A DNA stretch of 64,000 bases, from the NCBI RefSeq assembly GCF_009756665.1, contig NZ_CP037953.1:3100001-3164000 (forward strand), given 5' to 3'. The DNA comes from Permianibacter aggregans (GTDB taxonomy: Bacteria; Pseudomonadota; Gammaproteobacteria; Enterobacterales; Permianibacteraceae). Within the stretch, counting starts at the first letter, position 1; each line of letters opens with the position of its first letter. The translations under genes were made by a program, and so were the position numbers. The notes beneath the pieces are model-generated. The model did not search any database and was not told where the DNA came from. It worked only from the letters and a program-made list of their open reading frames with translations. This document shows positions 49,943-58,953 of this stretch, one piece after another.

Positions 49943-51721
49943 ATGAAATCGACTGTGGTTATGTCGGCGCTGCTGTGGGGCGCGACGGCGTTGCCGCTGG
50001 CGGCGGCCAGCACGGAAGGCGAGCGTTTTAATGAATGGCTGGCCACACAATGGCAGGCGGAGCTGAAGCGTTCGCCGATTCAAGCGACCAGCATTGGCGA
50101 TGAGCGCTATAACGACAAGTTCGTCAACTTTATGACCGCCGAGTTTCGCGAAGAAAGCAAGCGCCTGGTGCGGACGCAATTGAGCGAATTAAAGAAGTTC
50201 GACCGCAACAAGCTCGACGGGCAAGACCGCTTGAGTTTTGATATCTACCAGATGAATCTGGAATCGGCGGTCGAAGGCGAACGCTTTCCGGATTGGATGC
50301 AGCCGTTAAATCAGTTCGGCTCGGCGCCGGCATTTCTGGCACAGATGGGCTCGGGTAAATCCATTCAACCTTTCCGCAACACCAAAGACTATGACAACTG
50401 GCTGAAGCGTCTTGATAGCGCTATCGCGGCTATCGACACGATGATTGGCAATATGCAGCAAGGCGTCAAGAATGGCGTGGTGCAACCGAAACCGATCATG
50501 GAAAAGGTGTTGCCACAGCTTCAGGCGCTGATTGTTGAGGATGTAGAGAAGTCGGTGTTCTGGGGTTGCATGCAAAACTTCCCGGAAAGCGTCAGTGCCG
50601 AAGATCAAAAGCGCTTGAAGAAACAATACAAAGCCTTACTGAACGACAAAGTGATGCCGGCTTATCGTCGCCTGCTCGATTACGTGAAAAACGATTACCT
50701 GCCGCATACCCGCACCAGCACCGCCTGGTCGGCCCTGCCGGATGGCAAAGCCTGGTATGCCTACCGGGTAAAAGAAATGACCACGACCGAATTGAATCCG
50801 GATGTCATTCATGACATCGGCTTGAAAGAAGTGGCGCGTATCCGTGGCGAAATGGATCAAGTGCGCAAGCAGGTGAAGTTCAAAGGCGATTTGCATGCGT
50901 TTTTCAAGCATCTGCAAACCGCGCCGGAGTTTTTCTTTGAAAAGCCGGAAGACGTGCTGGCTCGCTATCGCGAACTGCAAACGGACATCAATGCCCGCTT
51001 GCCGAAGTTGTTCGATGTATTCCCGAAAGCCGATTACGAAATTCGTGAAGTGGAAGCCTTTCGTGCGCAAAGCGCGGCCGGTGCTTCGTATCAGGAACCA
51101 TCTGCCGATGGCAGCCGCCCTGGCGTGTTTTACGTCAACACTTACAACCTGAAAGCGCAACCGAAGTGGGGCACCGAAACGCTGTCGTTGCACGAAGCCT
51201 CACCCGGCCATCATTTTCAAAGCGCGTTATCGCAAGAAGTGGAATCACTGCCGTCATTCCGCCGCTTTGGCACTTACTACGTTGCCTACGGTGAAGGCTG
51301 GGCGCTGTATGCCGAAAGTATTGGCAAGGAGCTCGGTTTATTCACCGATCCATATCAGTGGTTCGGTCGCTTGAACGACGAACAACTGCGTGCGATGCGC
51401 TTGGTCGTTGACACCGGTTTGCATCACAAAGGCTGGAGCCGCGAACAAGCGATTCAATACATGGCCGATAACTCGGCACTGGCGGATACCGACATTGTTG
51501 CTGAAGTGGAGCGCTACATCGCCATTCCCGGCCAGGCGCTCGGCTACAAAATCGGCCAACTGGAAATGACCCGCCTGCGCGCTGAAGCGGAGGCAACGCT
51601 GGGTGATAAGTTTGACGTGAAAGCTTTCCATCGAGTGATGTTGCTTGATGGTCCATTGCCGATGAAAGTACTGCGCACGAAAACGGAAGAATGGATCGCG
51701 GCGGAGAAAGCGAAGAACTGA
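49943..51721 (+). CDS. Exported DUF885-family zinc-metallopeptidase-like protein
   Basis: 592 residues from the ATG at 49943 (ctggagc eight bases before). Signal peptide (MKSTVVMSALL...PLAAAS). DUF885 proteins are helical metallopeptidase-like enzymes; the zinc motif is 'LSLHEASPGHHFQSALSQEV' (HExxxGH) with the downstream Glu in 'YVAYGEGWALYAESIGKELG'. 'RPGVFYVNTYNLKAQPKWG' precedes it, as in the family. The length is typical. It is probably periplasmic and acts on peptides. Monocistronic, ending in a good terminator. Confidence 0.88.
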   Translation: MKSTVVMSALLWGATALPLAAASTEGERFNEWLATQWQAELKRSPIQATSIGDERYNDKFVNFMTAEFREESKRLVRTQLSELKKFDRNKLDGQDRLSFDIYQMNLESAVEGERFPDWMQPLNQFGSAPAFLAQMGSGKSIQPFRNTKDYDNWLKRLDSAIAAIDTMIGNMQQGVKNGVVQPKPIMEKVLPQLQALIVEDVEKSVFWGCMQNFPESVSAEDQKRLKKQYKALLNDKVMPAYRRLLDYVKNDYLPHTRTSTAWSALPDGKAWYAYRVKEMTTTELNPDVIHDIGLKEVARIRGEMDQVRKQVKFKGDLHAFFKHLQTAPEFFFEKPEDVLARYRELQTDINARLPKLFDVFPKADYEIREVEAFRAQSAAGASYQEPSADGSRPGVFYVNTYNLKAQPKWGTETLSLHEASPGHHFQSALSQEVESLPSFRRFGTYYVAYGEGWALYAESIGKELGLFTDPYQWFGRLNDEQLRAMRLVVDTGLHHKGWSREQAIQYMADNSALADTDIVAEVERYIAIPGQALGYKIGQLEMTRLRAEAEATLGDKFDVKAFHRVMLLDGPLPMKVLRTKTEEWIAAEKAKN

Positions 51722-51739
51722 GCTGTGTTGGATTGGGGG

Positions 51740-51765
51740 AAAAGGCGCATAGATTTGCGCCTTTT
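51740..51765 (+). terminator. Intrinsic terminator of the DUF885 gene
   Basis: AAAAGGCGCA (51740-51749) and TGCGCCTTTT (51756-51765) form a perfect stem with a six-base loop, followed by more T. Confidence 0.88.
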
Positions 51766-52057
51766 TCTTGGTGTGAAATTTGTTAGTGGTTTGGCTGGAT
51801 GTTTCCTTTTGGGGCTTTACCACCCCCTAGCCCCCTCCTTGGCAGGAGGGGGAACAAACCCGCGTTTCTGTGATCTTTCAAACCTTAATGCTCTTCCAGA
51901 TTTCCAAGTGGTTATTTCCTTTTCTTTTCCCAGAATGACTCGGGTCATCCTCGTCCGAGTCAGACCCGAAAGCCGAGATCGTTCCCCCTCCTTATCAAGC
52001 TGTCTCTTCTACACATTTTTTGTTGGAAGAACAGAACTTTAGAGAAAATAGACGATC

Positions 52058-52087
52058 CGATCTCCATCACTTAGGCGATGGAGATCG
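52058..52087 (+). promoter_or_regulatory. Hairpin sequestering the transposase ribosome binding site
   Basis: CGATCTCCATC (52058-52068) pairs perfectly with GATGGAGATCG (52077-52087), and the GGAG of the ribosome binding site is inside the right arm. In IS10/IS50 elements such structures silence translation of read-through transcripts. Confidence 0.7.
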
Positions 52088-52090
52088 ACA

Positions 52091-53505
52091 ATGCCGAATG
52101 AAATGGATGCAGCACAGTGGGCCGAACAGCAATTCGGTCATTGTCAGCTGGGTGACAAACGGCGCAGCCGGCGCTTGGTGCAAGTGGCGACGGCGCTGGC
52201 CCAGAACGGTGGTGGCAACTTGTGCGCAGCGACACGCGGATTTGAAGCCGCCAAGGAAGCTGCGTATCGTCTGATCCGCAATCCCTCCGTCAATGCAGAA
52301 GCGATCATGGAAGCCGGATTTGAAGTAACCGCGCAGCGGGTAGCCAGTTGCCAATGCCTGTTGGCCATCGATGACACCACGAGTCTGTCCTACACCCATA
52401 GCGTTCGTGAATCGCTTGGTGATATCGGCCCGCGTCCCGATGTCAGCACGCGCGGCTATCTGGTGCATAGCACCTTGTTGGTCGATGCCGAGCGTGGCAC
52501 GACTGAAGGCTTGATCGCGCAAACCTTTTGGTGCCGGGATGAAGCCGAACGCGGCCAAAGACATCAGCGCAAGCAGCGCTGTTATGCCGAAAAAGAAAGC
52601 TACAAATGGCAACACCATGCCGAGCTGATGCGGCAACGGTTGGCGGATAAAATGGTCGATGTTATTGCCGTCAGCGATCGGGAAAGTGACATCTATGAAT
52701 ACTTGCTCGACAAGGTGCAACACGGCGAGCGCTTCATCGTACGCGCCGCCCAGGACCGGCGACTATCGGAGTCGGATGAACGCCTGTCCGAAGCGTTAAG
52801 CGACGCCCCCAAATATGGCGAAAGTCGAGTCGAGGTGTCGCAACGCGGTGGCCGACCGGCGTGTCAAGCGACGCTGAGTTTACGCGCCGTTCAAGTCGAA
52901 TTGGCGCCACCGAAAACCGATACCGACCACCGTGAATCATTGCGTGTCAACGTCGTCTGGGCCTGCGAGGAAAGCGCATCAAAAGATGCTTTGAACTGGG
53001 TACTGCTGACCAGTGAGTCGATAGCGGATGAACAAAAGATACAGGAGATCTTGCACCATTATCGTCGACGCTGGCGCATCGAGGACTTCCATAAAGCCTG
53101 GAAAAGCGGTTGTGGCGTTGAGCAGCAACGCCAGCAAAGCGCCGACAACCTGCAACGCATGGCGGTCATCTTGGGCTTCGTTGCCGTCCGGCTGTTGCAA
53201 TTGCGTGAGGTGTTGGACAACACGACCATTGCTGAGTTGCCCTGCACCCAGGTATTGAGCGAAGTCGAATGGAAAGTGTTATGGGCAACCAGCCATCCGC
53301 CAAACCATTGCCGAGACAAACACCCACACTGCATTGGGCTTACCAGTACATCGCTAAACTCGGCGGTTTTTATGACAGCAAACGCACCGGTCGCGCCAGT
53401 TGGGCGACGATACACCTTGGCCTGACTCGACTCGATGAGCGTGTTCAGGGATTTAACTTACTCCGCTCGCTCGATATCGCAGCTGTCTCTGGACCGAAGA
53501 TGTGA
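52091..53505 (+). pseudogene. IS50-like DDE transposase with C-terminal frameshift
   Basis: It starts 'MPNEMDAAQWAEQQFGHCQL' and aligns along its length with Tn5 transposase. The DDE triad is intact: Asp in 'LLAIDDTTSLSYTHS', Asp in 'VIAVSDRESDIYEYLLDKVQ' and Glu in 'RRRWRIEDFHKAWKSGCGVE'. Near 53300 one A is missing (ccaaacc for ccaaaacc); the zero frame then runs to 53425 with an unrelated tail, while the true C-terminus ('HWAYQYIAKLGGFYDSKRTG' onward) continues in the -1 frame to 53505. The lost part corresponds to the Tn5 dimerisation region, so the protein is probably inactive or inhibitory. Confidence 0.85.
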
Positions 53506-53700
53506 GCAAGAGACAGCCTTGGCGAGGAGGGGGAACAAACCCGCGTTTCTGTGATCTTTCAAACCTTAATGCTCTTCCAGATTTCCAAGTGGTTATTTCC
53601 TTTTCTTTTCCCAGAATGACTCGGGTCATCCTCGTCCGAGTCAGACCCGAAAGCCGAGATCGTTCCCCCTCCTGGCAAGGAGGGGGCTAGGGGGTGGTAA

Positions 53701-54786
53701 CTATGGCTTTAGCAGCCACGCCCCAGCGGTTGGCTGAATACGATGGTCGTAACCGCCGACAATCAGCACGGCGCCATTGGGCAACAGCGAGCTGGTCGAG
53801 AACGCGTACTCGGCATCGATGACGCCTGAAGCTTCCTGAAAAACACTAGCCCCCGGCGTCCATTTCTCAACGTGTTTTGATCCGCCAGCAATTACCACCT
53901 CGCCGCTTGGCAGTGCTACCGCCGCATTGGTAATTTTGAAGTGCACGTGTTGCATGCTTGGGCCGGCAGTGAACGCGCCGGTTTTCGGCTCGAAGATTTC
54001 TGTGCTGTGCAAGCGGTTTTGATAATCGCCGCCTGATGAACCACCAAGCACCATGACCCGACCATCTTGCAGCGTCACTGCTGCATGTTTGTAACGAGTG
54101 CTCAGCATGGGTTTTGTTAACGTGAAGCGACCAGTAACCGGGTCAAAGATCTCCGCGCTATTCAATGGTTGATTGCGACCGCGCTGGCCACCGGTGATCA
54201 GCACGCGACCATCGGCCAGCATCGCAGCGGCGTGGCTGCTGCGCGCGACATTCATGTCACTGACGACCGTGAATTGTTGTTGTGCCGGGTCGTATATTTC
54301 TGCGCTGGTGAGCGGTGAACCGGTTGCTCGCTCACCACCGGCGATCAACACCTTGCCATTCAGTAACTTGACTGCCGCAGGACTCATACGTGGTGAGTGC
54401 ATGTTGGCAATGGCGGTGAAACGTTTGTCGCGATGGTTGTAGCGTTCGGCGCTGGCCGTAGCGGCCGTGCCCGTCCAACCGCCAACGAGCAACACATCAC
54501 CATCGTCGAGCCGGATAGCGCGATGACTGGAGCGCGGTTCGTTCATTGGTATATGGTTGATGAACTTCGCCGCAGAGTGTTGATATAGCTCCGTACTGTT
54601 ACTGACGGTATCGCAGCCTGCATCAATACAACCGCCGGTAATCAACCACTCGTTGTCGGAAACTTGCGTGGTCTGATGGACCGCACGTGTGCTGTTCATG
54701 TCTGGTAGGCGGGTGAGGGAAGGCTCATTGGCATAACTTGCATGAACAATACCTAACGCCAGTATCGTGTAATAAATGCGACGCAC
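53701..54786 (-). CDS. Exported Kelch-repeat beta-propeller protein
   Basis: 361 residues from a GTG at 54786, chosen because AAGGAG lies five bases upstream and the N-terminus is then a signal peptide ('RRIYYTILALGIVHASYA'). About six Kelch units follow, e.g. 'HRAIRLDDGDVLLVGGWTG', 'NGKVLIAGGERATGSPLTSA', 'DGRVLITGGQRGRNQPLNSA' and 'DGRVMVLGGSSGGDY', each with a GG pair and 'EIFDP'-type strands. It is probably a periplasmic or surface binding propeller. Two cysteines in 'GGCIDAGCDT' may pair. Its stop codon directly abuts the palindromic repeat arm at 53700. Confidence 0.85.
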   Translation of the reverse strand: MRRIYYTILALGIVHASYANEPSLTRLPDMNSTRAVHQTTQVSDNEWLITGGCIDAGCDTVSNSTELYQHSAAKFINHIPMNEPRSSHRAIRLDDGDVLLVGGWTGTAATASAERYNHRDKRFTAIANMHSPRMSPAAVKLLNGKVLIAGGERATGSPLTSAEIYDPAQQQFTVVSDMNVARSSHAAAMLADGRVLITGGQRGRNQPLNSAEIFDPVTGRFTLTKPMLSTRYKHAAVTLQDGRVMVLGGSSGGDYQNRLHSTEIFEPKTGAFTAGPSMQHVHFKITNAAVALPSGEVVIAGGSKHVEKWTPGASVFQEASGVIDAEYAFSTSSLLPNGAVLIVGGYDHRIQPTAGAWLLKP

Positions 54787-54889
54787 GCTGACTCCTTGTC
54801 GAACTGGAAGTGCTTGATGAAGTGTACTGAAGGTGTTTCGACGCGGATATTGCATTCATCGCAGTGAAGCGTCGGTTTGCCGTAAAGAG

Positions 54890-54916
54890 AAGCCGTCTCA
54901 ATGAGAGAGACGGCTT
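54890..54916 (-). terminator. Intrinsic terminator of the ychF-LytTR-DUF4440 operon
   Basis: AAGCCGTCTC (54890-54899) and GAGACGGCTT (54907-54916) form a perfect 10-bp stem with a seven-base loop, 39 bases after the DUF4440-like stop on the minus strand; the T-run is short. Confidence 0.75.
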
Positions 54917-54954
54917 TCGACGTAAGCGCCTGTCGGTTACGAGGCGCTTTGGAG

Positions 54955-55428
54955 TCAGGGTGATTGCGCTGGAAACGGACAATCGGTGTGCACGCCGGAG
55001 ACATGTGACGATATGGCTCGCCATTGATTGCCGGACTTCACCAGCACATTACTGCTCTGATAACGCAGGCAGTAAGGTCCGTTTTTACCGGTTCCGGTGG
55101 CGCGCCCTTCGCCGGCAATAATGGCGGTATCGTCCGCAAAAATCTCCAGGCGCTTGATGTCATAGTGGAATCGCTCGTGTGGCCAGCGATAGCTTGGTAA
55201 TTGCTGCAGTTCTTCTTGCTTGCTGGACCATTGCCCTTCGGCATCAATCATTTGGAAGCGCGGGTCGAGTATTTGATCCAGCAAGTGAACATCTTGTTCG
55301 CGATAGGCTTTCGGCCACATTACTTCTTTGAGCTCGCGCAATTGTTTCATGTCAGTGGATTCGGGCTGCTGCGCGTAAAGCGGGATGGCGATCAGGACAA
55401 AGGATAAACAGAAAAGTAGGCACTTCAT
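54955..55428 (-). CDS. Exported NTF2-like (DUF4440/SnoaL-type) protein
   Basis: A 157-residue protein. Signal peptide 'MKCLLFCLSFVLIAIPLYAQ', then an NTF2-like cone fold: helices 'LRELKEVMWPKAYREQDVHL' and 'LDQILDPRFQMIDAEGQWSS', and strands 'FHYDIKRLEIFADDTAIIAG' and 'CLRYQSSNVLVKSGNQWRAI'. It matches DUF4440-type proteins, which are usually ligand-binding or of unknown enzymatic role. The ATG at 55428 has ggag upstream. It lies 46 bases after the LytTR gene and may be regulated by it. Confidence 0.75.
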   Translation of the reverse strand: MKCLLFCLSFVLIAIPLYAQQPESTDMKQLRELKEVMWPKAYREQDVHLLDQILDPRFQMIDAEGQWSSKQEELQQLPSYRWPHERFHYDIKRLEIFADDTAIIAGEGRATGTGKNGPYCLRYQSSNVLVKSGNQWRAISSHVSGVHTDCPFPAQSP

Positions 55429-55474
55429 TGGTGGTCTCCAGCGGATGAAAACCAACGCAGCGTAGAAGCGAGAA

Positions 55475-56272
55475 TCAGGAGCGGACAGCGCTCTGGGACG
55501 GATTTTCTGTAGCCGGGACGAAATGACAGGTGGCCAACACCCGATCCGCGTAAGCGGCGGAAACCGGCACGATGCTGCCATTGCTGAGCGTCAGTTGGTA
55601 AGCGCCGCGTTGTATCGGTTGAATGCGAGTGACTTGCTTGGGGTTGATCAGATGGGAGCGATGGCATTGCAGCAAGGCCGTCGGGTAGCTTTGTAAAAAC
55701 TCTTTGATCGTGCTGCGGACGATACCAGAGCCAGGCTTGCCGATGATCTCGATTTCCACATAGTTGCGTGCACCATGCACGGCAATGAGCTGCTCAATGG
55801 CAACCAGTTGGCGATGTTGGCCGAAATCGATATTCAGGGCTTGCCAAGGTTTCAGTGGGGCCAGCAACGGCGTCAACAGCGCGGCAATCAATGCCCAGAC
55901 GCCTATTGAAACGTAATCGTGCAGAAACGGTTCGAAATGTTGTGTGGCGCGCAAAATGGCGAAACTGAGGGCAGATGCGGCAAGCGCGGCGACGAATTGT
56001 TGAGTGAAGCGAATCGCCGGCTGAGGTTTCGGAAATATCGTGGTGATGGCCAGCAAACTGATGAGGCCAATAGCGTGCGCAACACTCCATTGCAGGCTCA
56101 TTAACCAGTCGCTCGGTTGCGCACTGAACGCGCCGTGGCCCAAACAATAAATCAACAGCAGCAGGGTTGCGCCGGCGCCGATCAGCAGCAGCCAGCGAAC
56201 ACGTTGTGAGCGCGAGGCATGCAGCCAGGCAAGGCGAAATTGCTCAACGACACTGGGCGGTGTCATCGGCAT
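55475..56272 (-). CDS. Membrane-anchored LytTR-family transcriptional regulator
   Basis: A 265-residue protein. Four membrane helices (about 27-47, 58-78, 90-108 and 120-140) precede a LytTR DNA-binding domain from about 160 ('LIAVHGARNYVEIEIIGKPG', 'FLQSYPTALLQCHRSHLINP', 'YQLTLSNGSIVPVSAAYAD'). There is no receiver domain, so it belongs to the one-component LytTR membrane regulators, often encoded with a small inhibitory membrane protein; none is seen here. It is co-directional with ychF (21-base gap) and the DUF4440-like gene. The signal is unknown. Confidence 0.85.
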   Translation of the reverse strand: MPMTPPSVVEQFRLAWLHASRSQRVRWLLLIGAGATLLLLIYCLGHGAFSAQPSDWLMSLQWSVAHAIGLISLLAITTIFPKPQPAIRFTQQFVAALAASALSFAILRATQHFEPFLHDYVSIGVWALIAALLTPLLAPLKPWQALNIDFGQHRQLVAIEQLIAVHGARNYVEIEIIGKPGSGIVRSTIKEFLQSYPTALLQCHRSHLINPKQVTRIQPIQRGAYQLTLSNGSIVPVSAAYADRVLATCHFVPATENPSQSAVRS

Positions 56273-56293
56273 TCGCCTTGCTGGTCAACATAT

Positions 56294-57385
56294 TTAAACG
56301 TTAAAGCGGAAGTGCATGACATCGCCATCCTTGACGATGTAGTCCTTGCCTTCCAGGCGCCATTTGCCGGCTTCTTTGGCGCCGGCTTCGCCGTTGTATT
56401 TGATGAAGTCGTCGTAGGAAATGACTTCGGCGCGGATAAAGCCTTTTTCGAAATCGGTGTGGATGACGGCGGCGGCTTTTGGCGCCGTGGCGCCGACGGA
56501 AACGGTCCAGGCGCGCACTTCTTTGACGCCGGCGGTGAAGTAGGTTTGCAGGTTCAGCAATTGATAACCGGCGCGGATCACGCGGTTCAAACCCGGCTCT
56601 TCCAAACCAAGTTCGCCGAGGAATTCTTTCTGCTCTTCTTCACTCAGCGCAGCCAGTTCACTTTCAATCGCGGCGCAGACCGGCACGACGACGGCGTTTT
56701 CCGCTTTGGCGATTTCATTGACTTGATCGAGGAACGGATTGTTCTGGAAACCGTCTTCCTGAACGTTGGCGATGTACATCGTCGGCTTGACAGTCAGCAA
56801 GCCCAATTGACGCAGGATCTTGCGCTCGCTTTCGTCCATGTCCAGACGACGAACCGGCAGGCCTTCATCAAGCAATGTCTTGGCGCGGGTCAGAATATCG
56901 AATTCGGCTTTGGCTTCTTTGTCACCATGCTTGGCGAGTTTTTCAGTGCGTTTGATCGCGCGATCAACGGTGTCCAAATCGGCCAATGCCAATTCCATGT
57001 TGATCACTTCAATGTCGCGGCCCGGATTGACGCTGCCGGAGACGTGAATGATGTCGTCGTTCTCAAAGCAACGGACGACATGGGCAATCGCATCGGTTTC
57101 GCGGATATTGGCCAGAAATTTGTTGCCCAAGCCTTCGCCTTTCGAGGCACCCGCGACGAGACCGGCGATATCGACGAACTCCATGCTGGTCGGCACCACT
57201 TTCTGCGGGTTGACGATTTTCGCCAGCTCATTGAGGCGAGCATCAGGCATCGGCACAACACCGGTGTTCGGATCGATCGTGCAGAACGGAAAGTTCGCCG
57301 CGGCGATGCCGGCATTGGTCAACGCGTTGAACAACGTAGATTTGCCGACGTTAGGCAGGCCGACGATACCGCAGTTAAAACCCAT
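56294..57385 (-). CDS. ychF: Redox-regulated ATPase YchF (Obg-related)
   Basis: A 363-residue protein with '[20 protein letters not shown]' (P-loop), '[20 protein letters not shown]' (switch/G3), the atypical NvxE-type specificity region of YchF, a helical insertion and a C-terminal TGS domain ending '[19 protein letters not shown]'. YchF binds ATP rather than GTP, associates with the 70S ribosome and dampens oxidative and membrane stress responses. The length is standard. The pth-ychF order is conserved in gammaproteobacteria. A ribosome binding site, ctggag, is present. Confidence 0.97.
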   Translation of the reverse strand: MGFNCGIVGLPNVGKSTLFNALTNAGIAAANFPFCTIDPNTGVVPMPDARLNELAKIVNPQKVVPTSMEFVDIAGLVAGASKGEGLGNKFLANIRETDAIAHVVRCFENDDIIHVSGSVNPGRDIEVINMELALADLDTVDRAIKRTEKLAKHGDKEAKAEFDILTRAKTLLDEGLPVRRLDMDESERKILRQLGLLTVKPTMYIANVQEDGFQNNPFLDQVNEIAKAENAVVVPVCAAIESELAALSEEEQKEFLGELGLEEPGLNRVIRAGYQLLNLQTYFTAGVKEVRAWTVSVGATAPKAAAVIHTDFEKGFIRAEVISYDDFIKYNGEAGAKEAGKWRLEGKDYIVKDGDVMHFRFNV

Positions 57386-57429
57386 AATGTACTCCAGATA
57401 AAACGCTAAGCCTTTCGCCTTCGCGTTGT

Positions 57430-58011
57430 TTAAATCTTGACGTTATGCAGCGCTTGCTGCGCTTTGACCAAATCCATTCGCACCAGCTCATCGACATGCT
57501 TCAGCGCTTCGCGCACGGCCGCCTCGATTTTCTGTTGCTCTTCACTCGGTGCTTTGCCAAGCACCCAGCCGGTAACCATGTCTTTCGCGCCCGGATGACC
57601 GATGCCAATGCGCAACCGATAAAAATCGGGGTTATTGCCCAGCGCCGAGGTGATGTCTTTCAGGCCGTTGTGGCCGCCATGACCGCCGCCGATTTTCAGT
57701 TTCAGCGTACCGGGCGCAATATCCAATTCATCGTGCGCAACCAGAATTTCCGCTGGCGCGATTTTGTAAAAATGCGCCAATGGCGCTACGGCCTGACCGC
57801 TACGGTTCATATAGGTGGTCGGCACCAGCAACTGCACTTTTTCGCCGGCAATGATCGCGCTGGCCACTTCACCGTGATAACGATTGTCATGGCTAAGGCG
57901 CACGCCGCATTGGGCTGCCAGATCGCGCACGAACCATTCGCCGGCATTATGCCGGGTCTGGGCGTACTGCGGGCCGGGGTTGCCGAGACCGACAATCAGT
58001 CTGATGCTCAT
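57430..58011 (-). CDS. pth: Peptidyl-tRNA hydrolase
   Basis: A 193-residue protein, starting '[20 protein letters not shown]' at 58011. The catalytic His is in '[14 protein letters not shown]', with Asn in '[10 protein letters not shown]', Asp in '[12 protein letters not shown]' and '[20 protein letters not shown]'. Pth releases tRNA from peptidyl-tRNA that drops off ribosomes and is essential in many bacteria. The upstream in-frame extension is rejected because it crosses the rplY terminator. It stands between rplY and ychF, as is conserved in this class. Confidence 0.97.
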   Translation of the reverse strand: MSIRLIVGLGNPGPQYAQTRHNAGEWFVRDLAAQCGVRLSHDNRYHGEVASAIIAGEKVQLLVPTTYMNRSGQAVAPLAHFYKIAPAEILVAHDELDIAPGTLKLKIGGGHGGHNGLKDITSALGNNPDFYRLRIGIGHPGAKDMVTGWVLGKAPSEEQQKIEAAVREALKHVDELVRMDLVKAQQALHNVKI

Positions 58012-58098
58012 GGGCGACAAAGTGCTGCGAAAAACGGGCCGGTATTCTACCGAAACTTGAGTGCCTGGCGAAAAAAGATTCAATTGTAACCGGCAATA

Positions 58099-58126
58099 AA
58101 AAAGGACTGCCGTAGCAGTCCTTTTT
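58099..58126. terminator. Intrinsic terminator between rplY and pth
   Basis: AAAAAGGACTGC (58099-58110) and GCAGTCCTTTTT (58115-58126) form a perfect 12-bp stem with loop cgta. It terminates rplY on the minus strand; pth must have its own promoter or rely on read-through. Confidence 0.9.
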
Positions 58127-58144
58127 CTCGAATCGAGGATTCGA

Positions 58145-58768
58145 TTACTCGGCTTTCTCACCTTCGCCTTCAGCGGCAGCCGGAGCGGCTTCCGACTTGA
58201 TCGGCGGGTTGATCGAGACCAGCGACAGGTCGTCACCACGCTGCAGAGCGGCGGATTTGACACCGGCCGGCAGTTTGATTTGCGACAGGTGAACGCTGTC
58301 ACCGACTTTCAGGCCAGCCAGATCGACTTCGATGAATTCCGGCAGATCTTTCGGCAGAACGTAGATTTCCAGTTCATTGACGTCGTGGTGAACCACGCCA
58401 CCGGCTTTGACGCCTGGGCAGGTCGCTTCGTTGATGAAGTGAACCGGCACTTTGGTATGCAGTTCTTCACCAGCTTTGACGCGCAGAAAATCCATGTGAG
58501 CGATTTTCGGCTTGAACGGGTGACGCTGCAGATCTTTCAGAATGACTTGCTGCGGCTTGCCGTCAACATTGATGGTCAGAATGTGGGAGTAAAACGCTTC
58601 GTTTTCCAGCGCTTGGATCACTTTGTTGTGCTCCAGCGTGATGGACGCAGCGGCTTCGCCACCACCGTAAATGACGGCCGGTACTTTGTCTTCGCGACGC
58701 AGGCGGCGGCTCGCACCTTTCCCCATGTCATCGCGCTTGACGGCGTCGAGGGTAAATGAAATTGCCAT
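58145..58768 (-). CDS. rplY: 50S ribosomal protein L25/Ctc (two-domain form)
   Basis: A 207-residue protein. The N-terminal L25 domain (5S rRNA binding) contains '[20 protein letters not shown]' and '[20 protein letters not shown]'; the C-terminal TL5/Ctc domain contains '[20 protein letters not shown]'. An acidic tail follows ([15 protein letters not shown]). E. coli L25 has only the first domain, so this is the longer Ctc-type. aaggtg precedes the ATG. It is in the conserved order prs-rplY-pth-ychF and closed by a perfect terminator. Confidence 0.97.
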   Translation of the reverse strand: MAISFTLDAVKRDDMGKGASRRLRREDKVPAVIYGGGEAAASITLEHNKVIQALENEAFYSHILTINVDGKPQQVILKDLQRHPFKPKIAHMDFLRVKAGEELHTKVPVHFINEATCPGVKAGGVVHHDVNELEIYVLPKDLPEFIEVDLAGLKVGDSVHLSQIKLPAGVKSAALQRGDDLSLVSINPPIKSEAAPAAAEGEGEKAE

Positions 58769-58904
58769 AATTGCACCTTAGTAAAAATGCCAACAGCGGC
58801 ACCATTGCCGCTGCGGTTGACCGTTCCCGCGACCAGGTTCGGTCAGATGATGAAAACCCAAGAGGTATTCATCAAATTCTTGTCATTTCCGTTTTCTCCG
58901 TACT

Positions 58905-58926
58905 GGATTCCCGCCTACGCGGGAAT
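58905..58926. repeat. Dispersed-type palindrome (gattcccgc/gcgggaat)
   Basis: ggattcccgcctacgcgggaat has an 8-bp perfect stem around ctac and is followed by gacag. The same kind of sequence is a widely scattered intergenic repeat in proteobacteria. It may help terminate prs transcription on the minus strand. Confidence 0.7.
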
Positions 58927-58953
58927 GACAGAAAAGTAGCGTAACGGAAGGAA

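Larger units (their letters stand above)
52000..53516 (+). mobile_element. IS4-family IS50 (Tn5)-like insertion sequence
   Basis: 1517 bp. The ends match Tn5-type ends: CTGTCTCTTCTACACAT at the left, and the inverse of GATGTGAGCAAGAGACAG at the right, sharing CTGTCTCTT and similar inner bases. One transposase gene. No exact 9-bp target duplication is seen: the flanks are cttatcaag (51991-51999) and ccttggcga (53517-53525), which suggests later recombination or sequence decay. It inserted into the central palindrome of a repeat. Confidence 0.85.
51817..53700. repeat. Composite palindromic-repeat element interrupted by an IS50-like element
   Basis: The outer 39-base arms (51817-51855 and 53662-53700) are inverted complements with one mismatch. 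A 149-base unit (51844-51992) is repeated exactly at 53525-53673; each unit starts aggagggggaac and ends gttccccctcct. The simplest reading is a tandem pair of arm-core units sharing a central palindrome, into which the IS (52000-53516) inserted. The core contains the hairpin gactcgg/ccgagtc. The outer right arm ends at the base before the Kelch gene stop codon. Confidence 0.75.

Noticed and set aside
56219-57409. 396-residue plus-strand frame opposite ychF
   Set aside because: It is longer than ychF but entirely antisense to a universally conserved gene.
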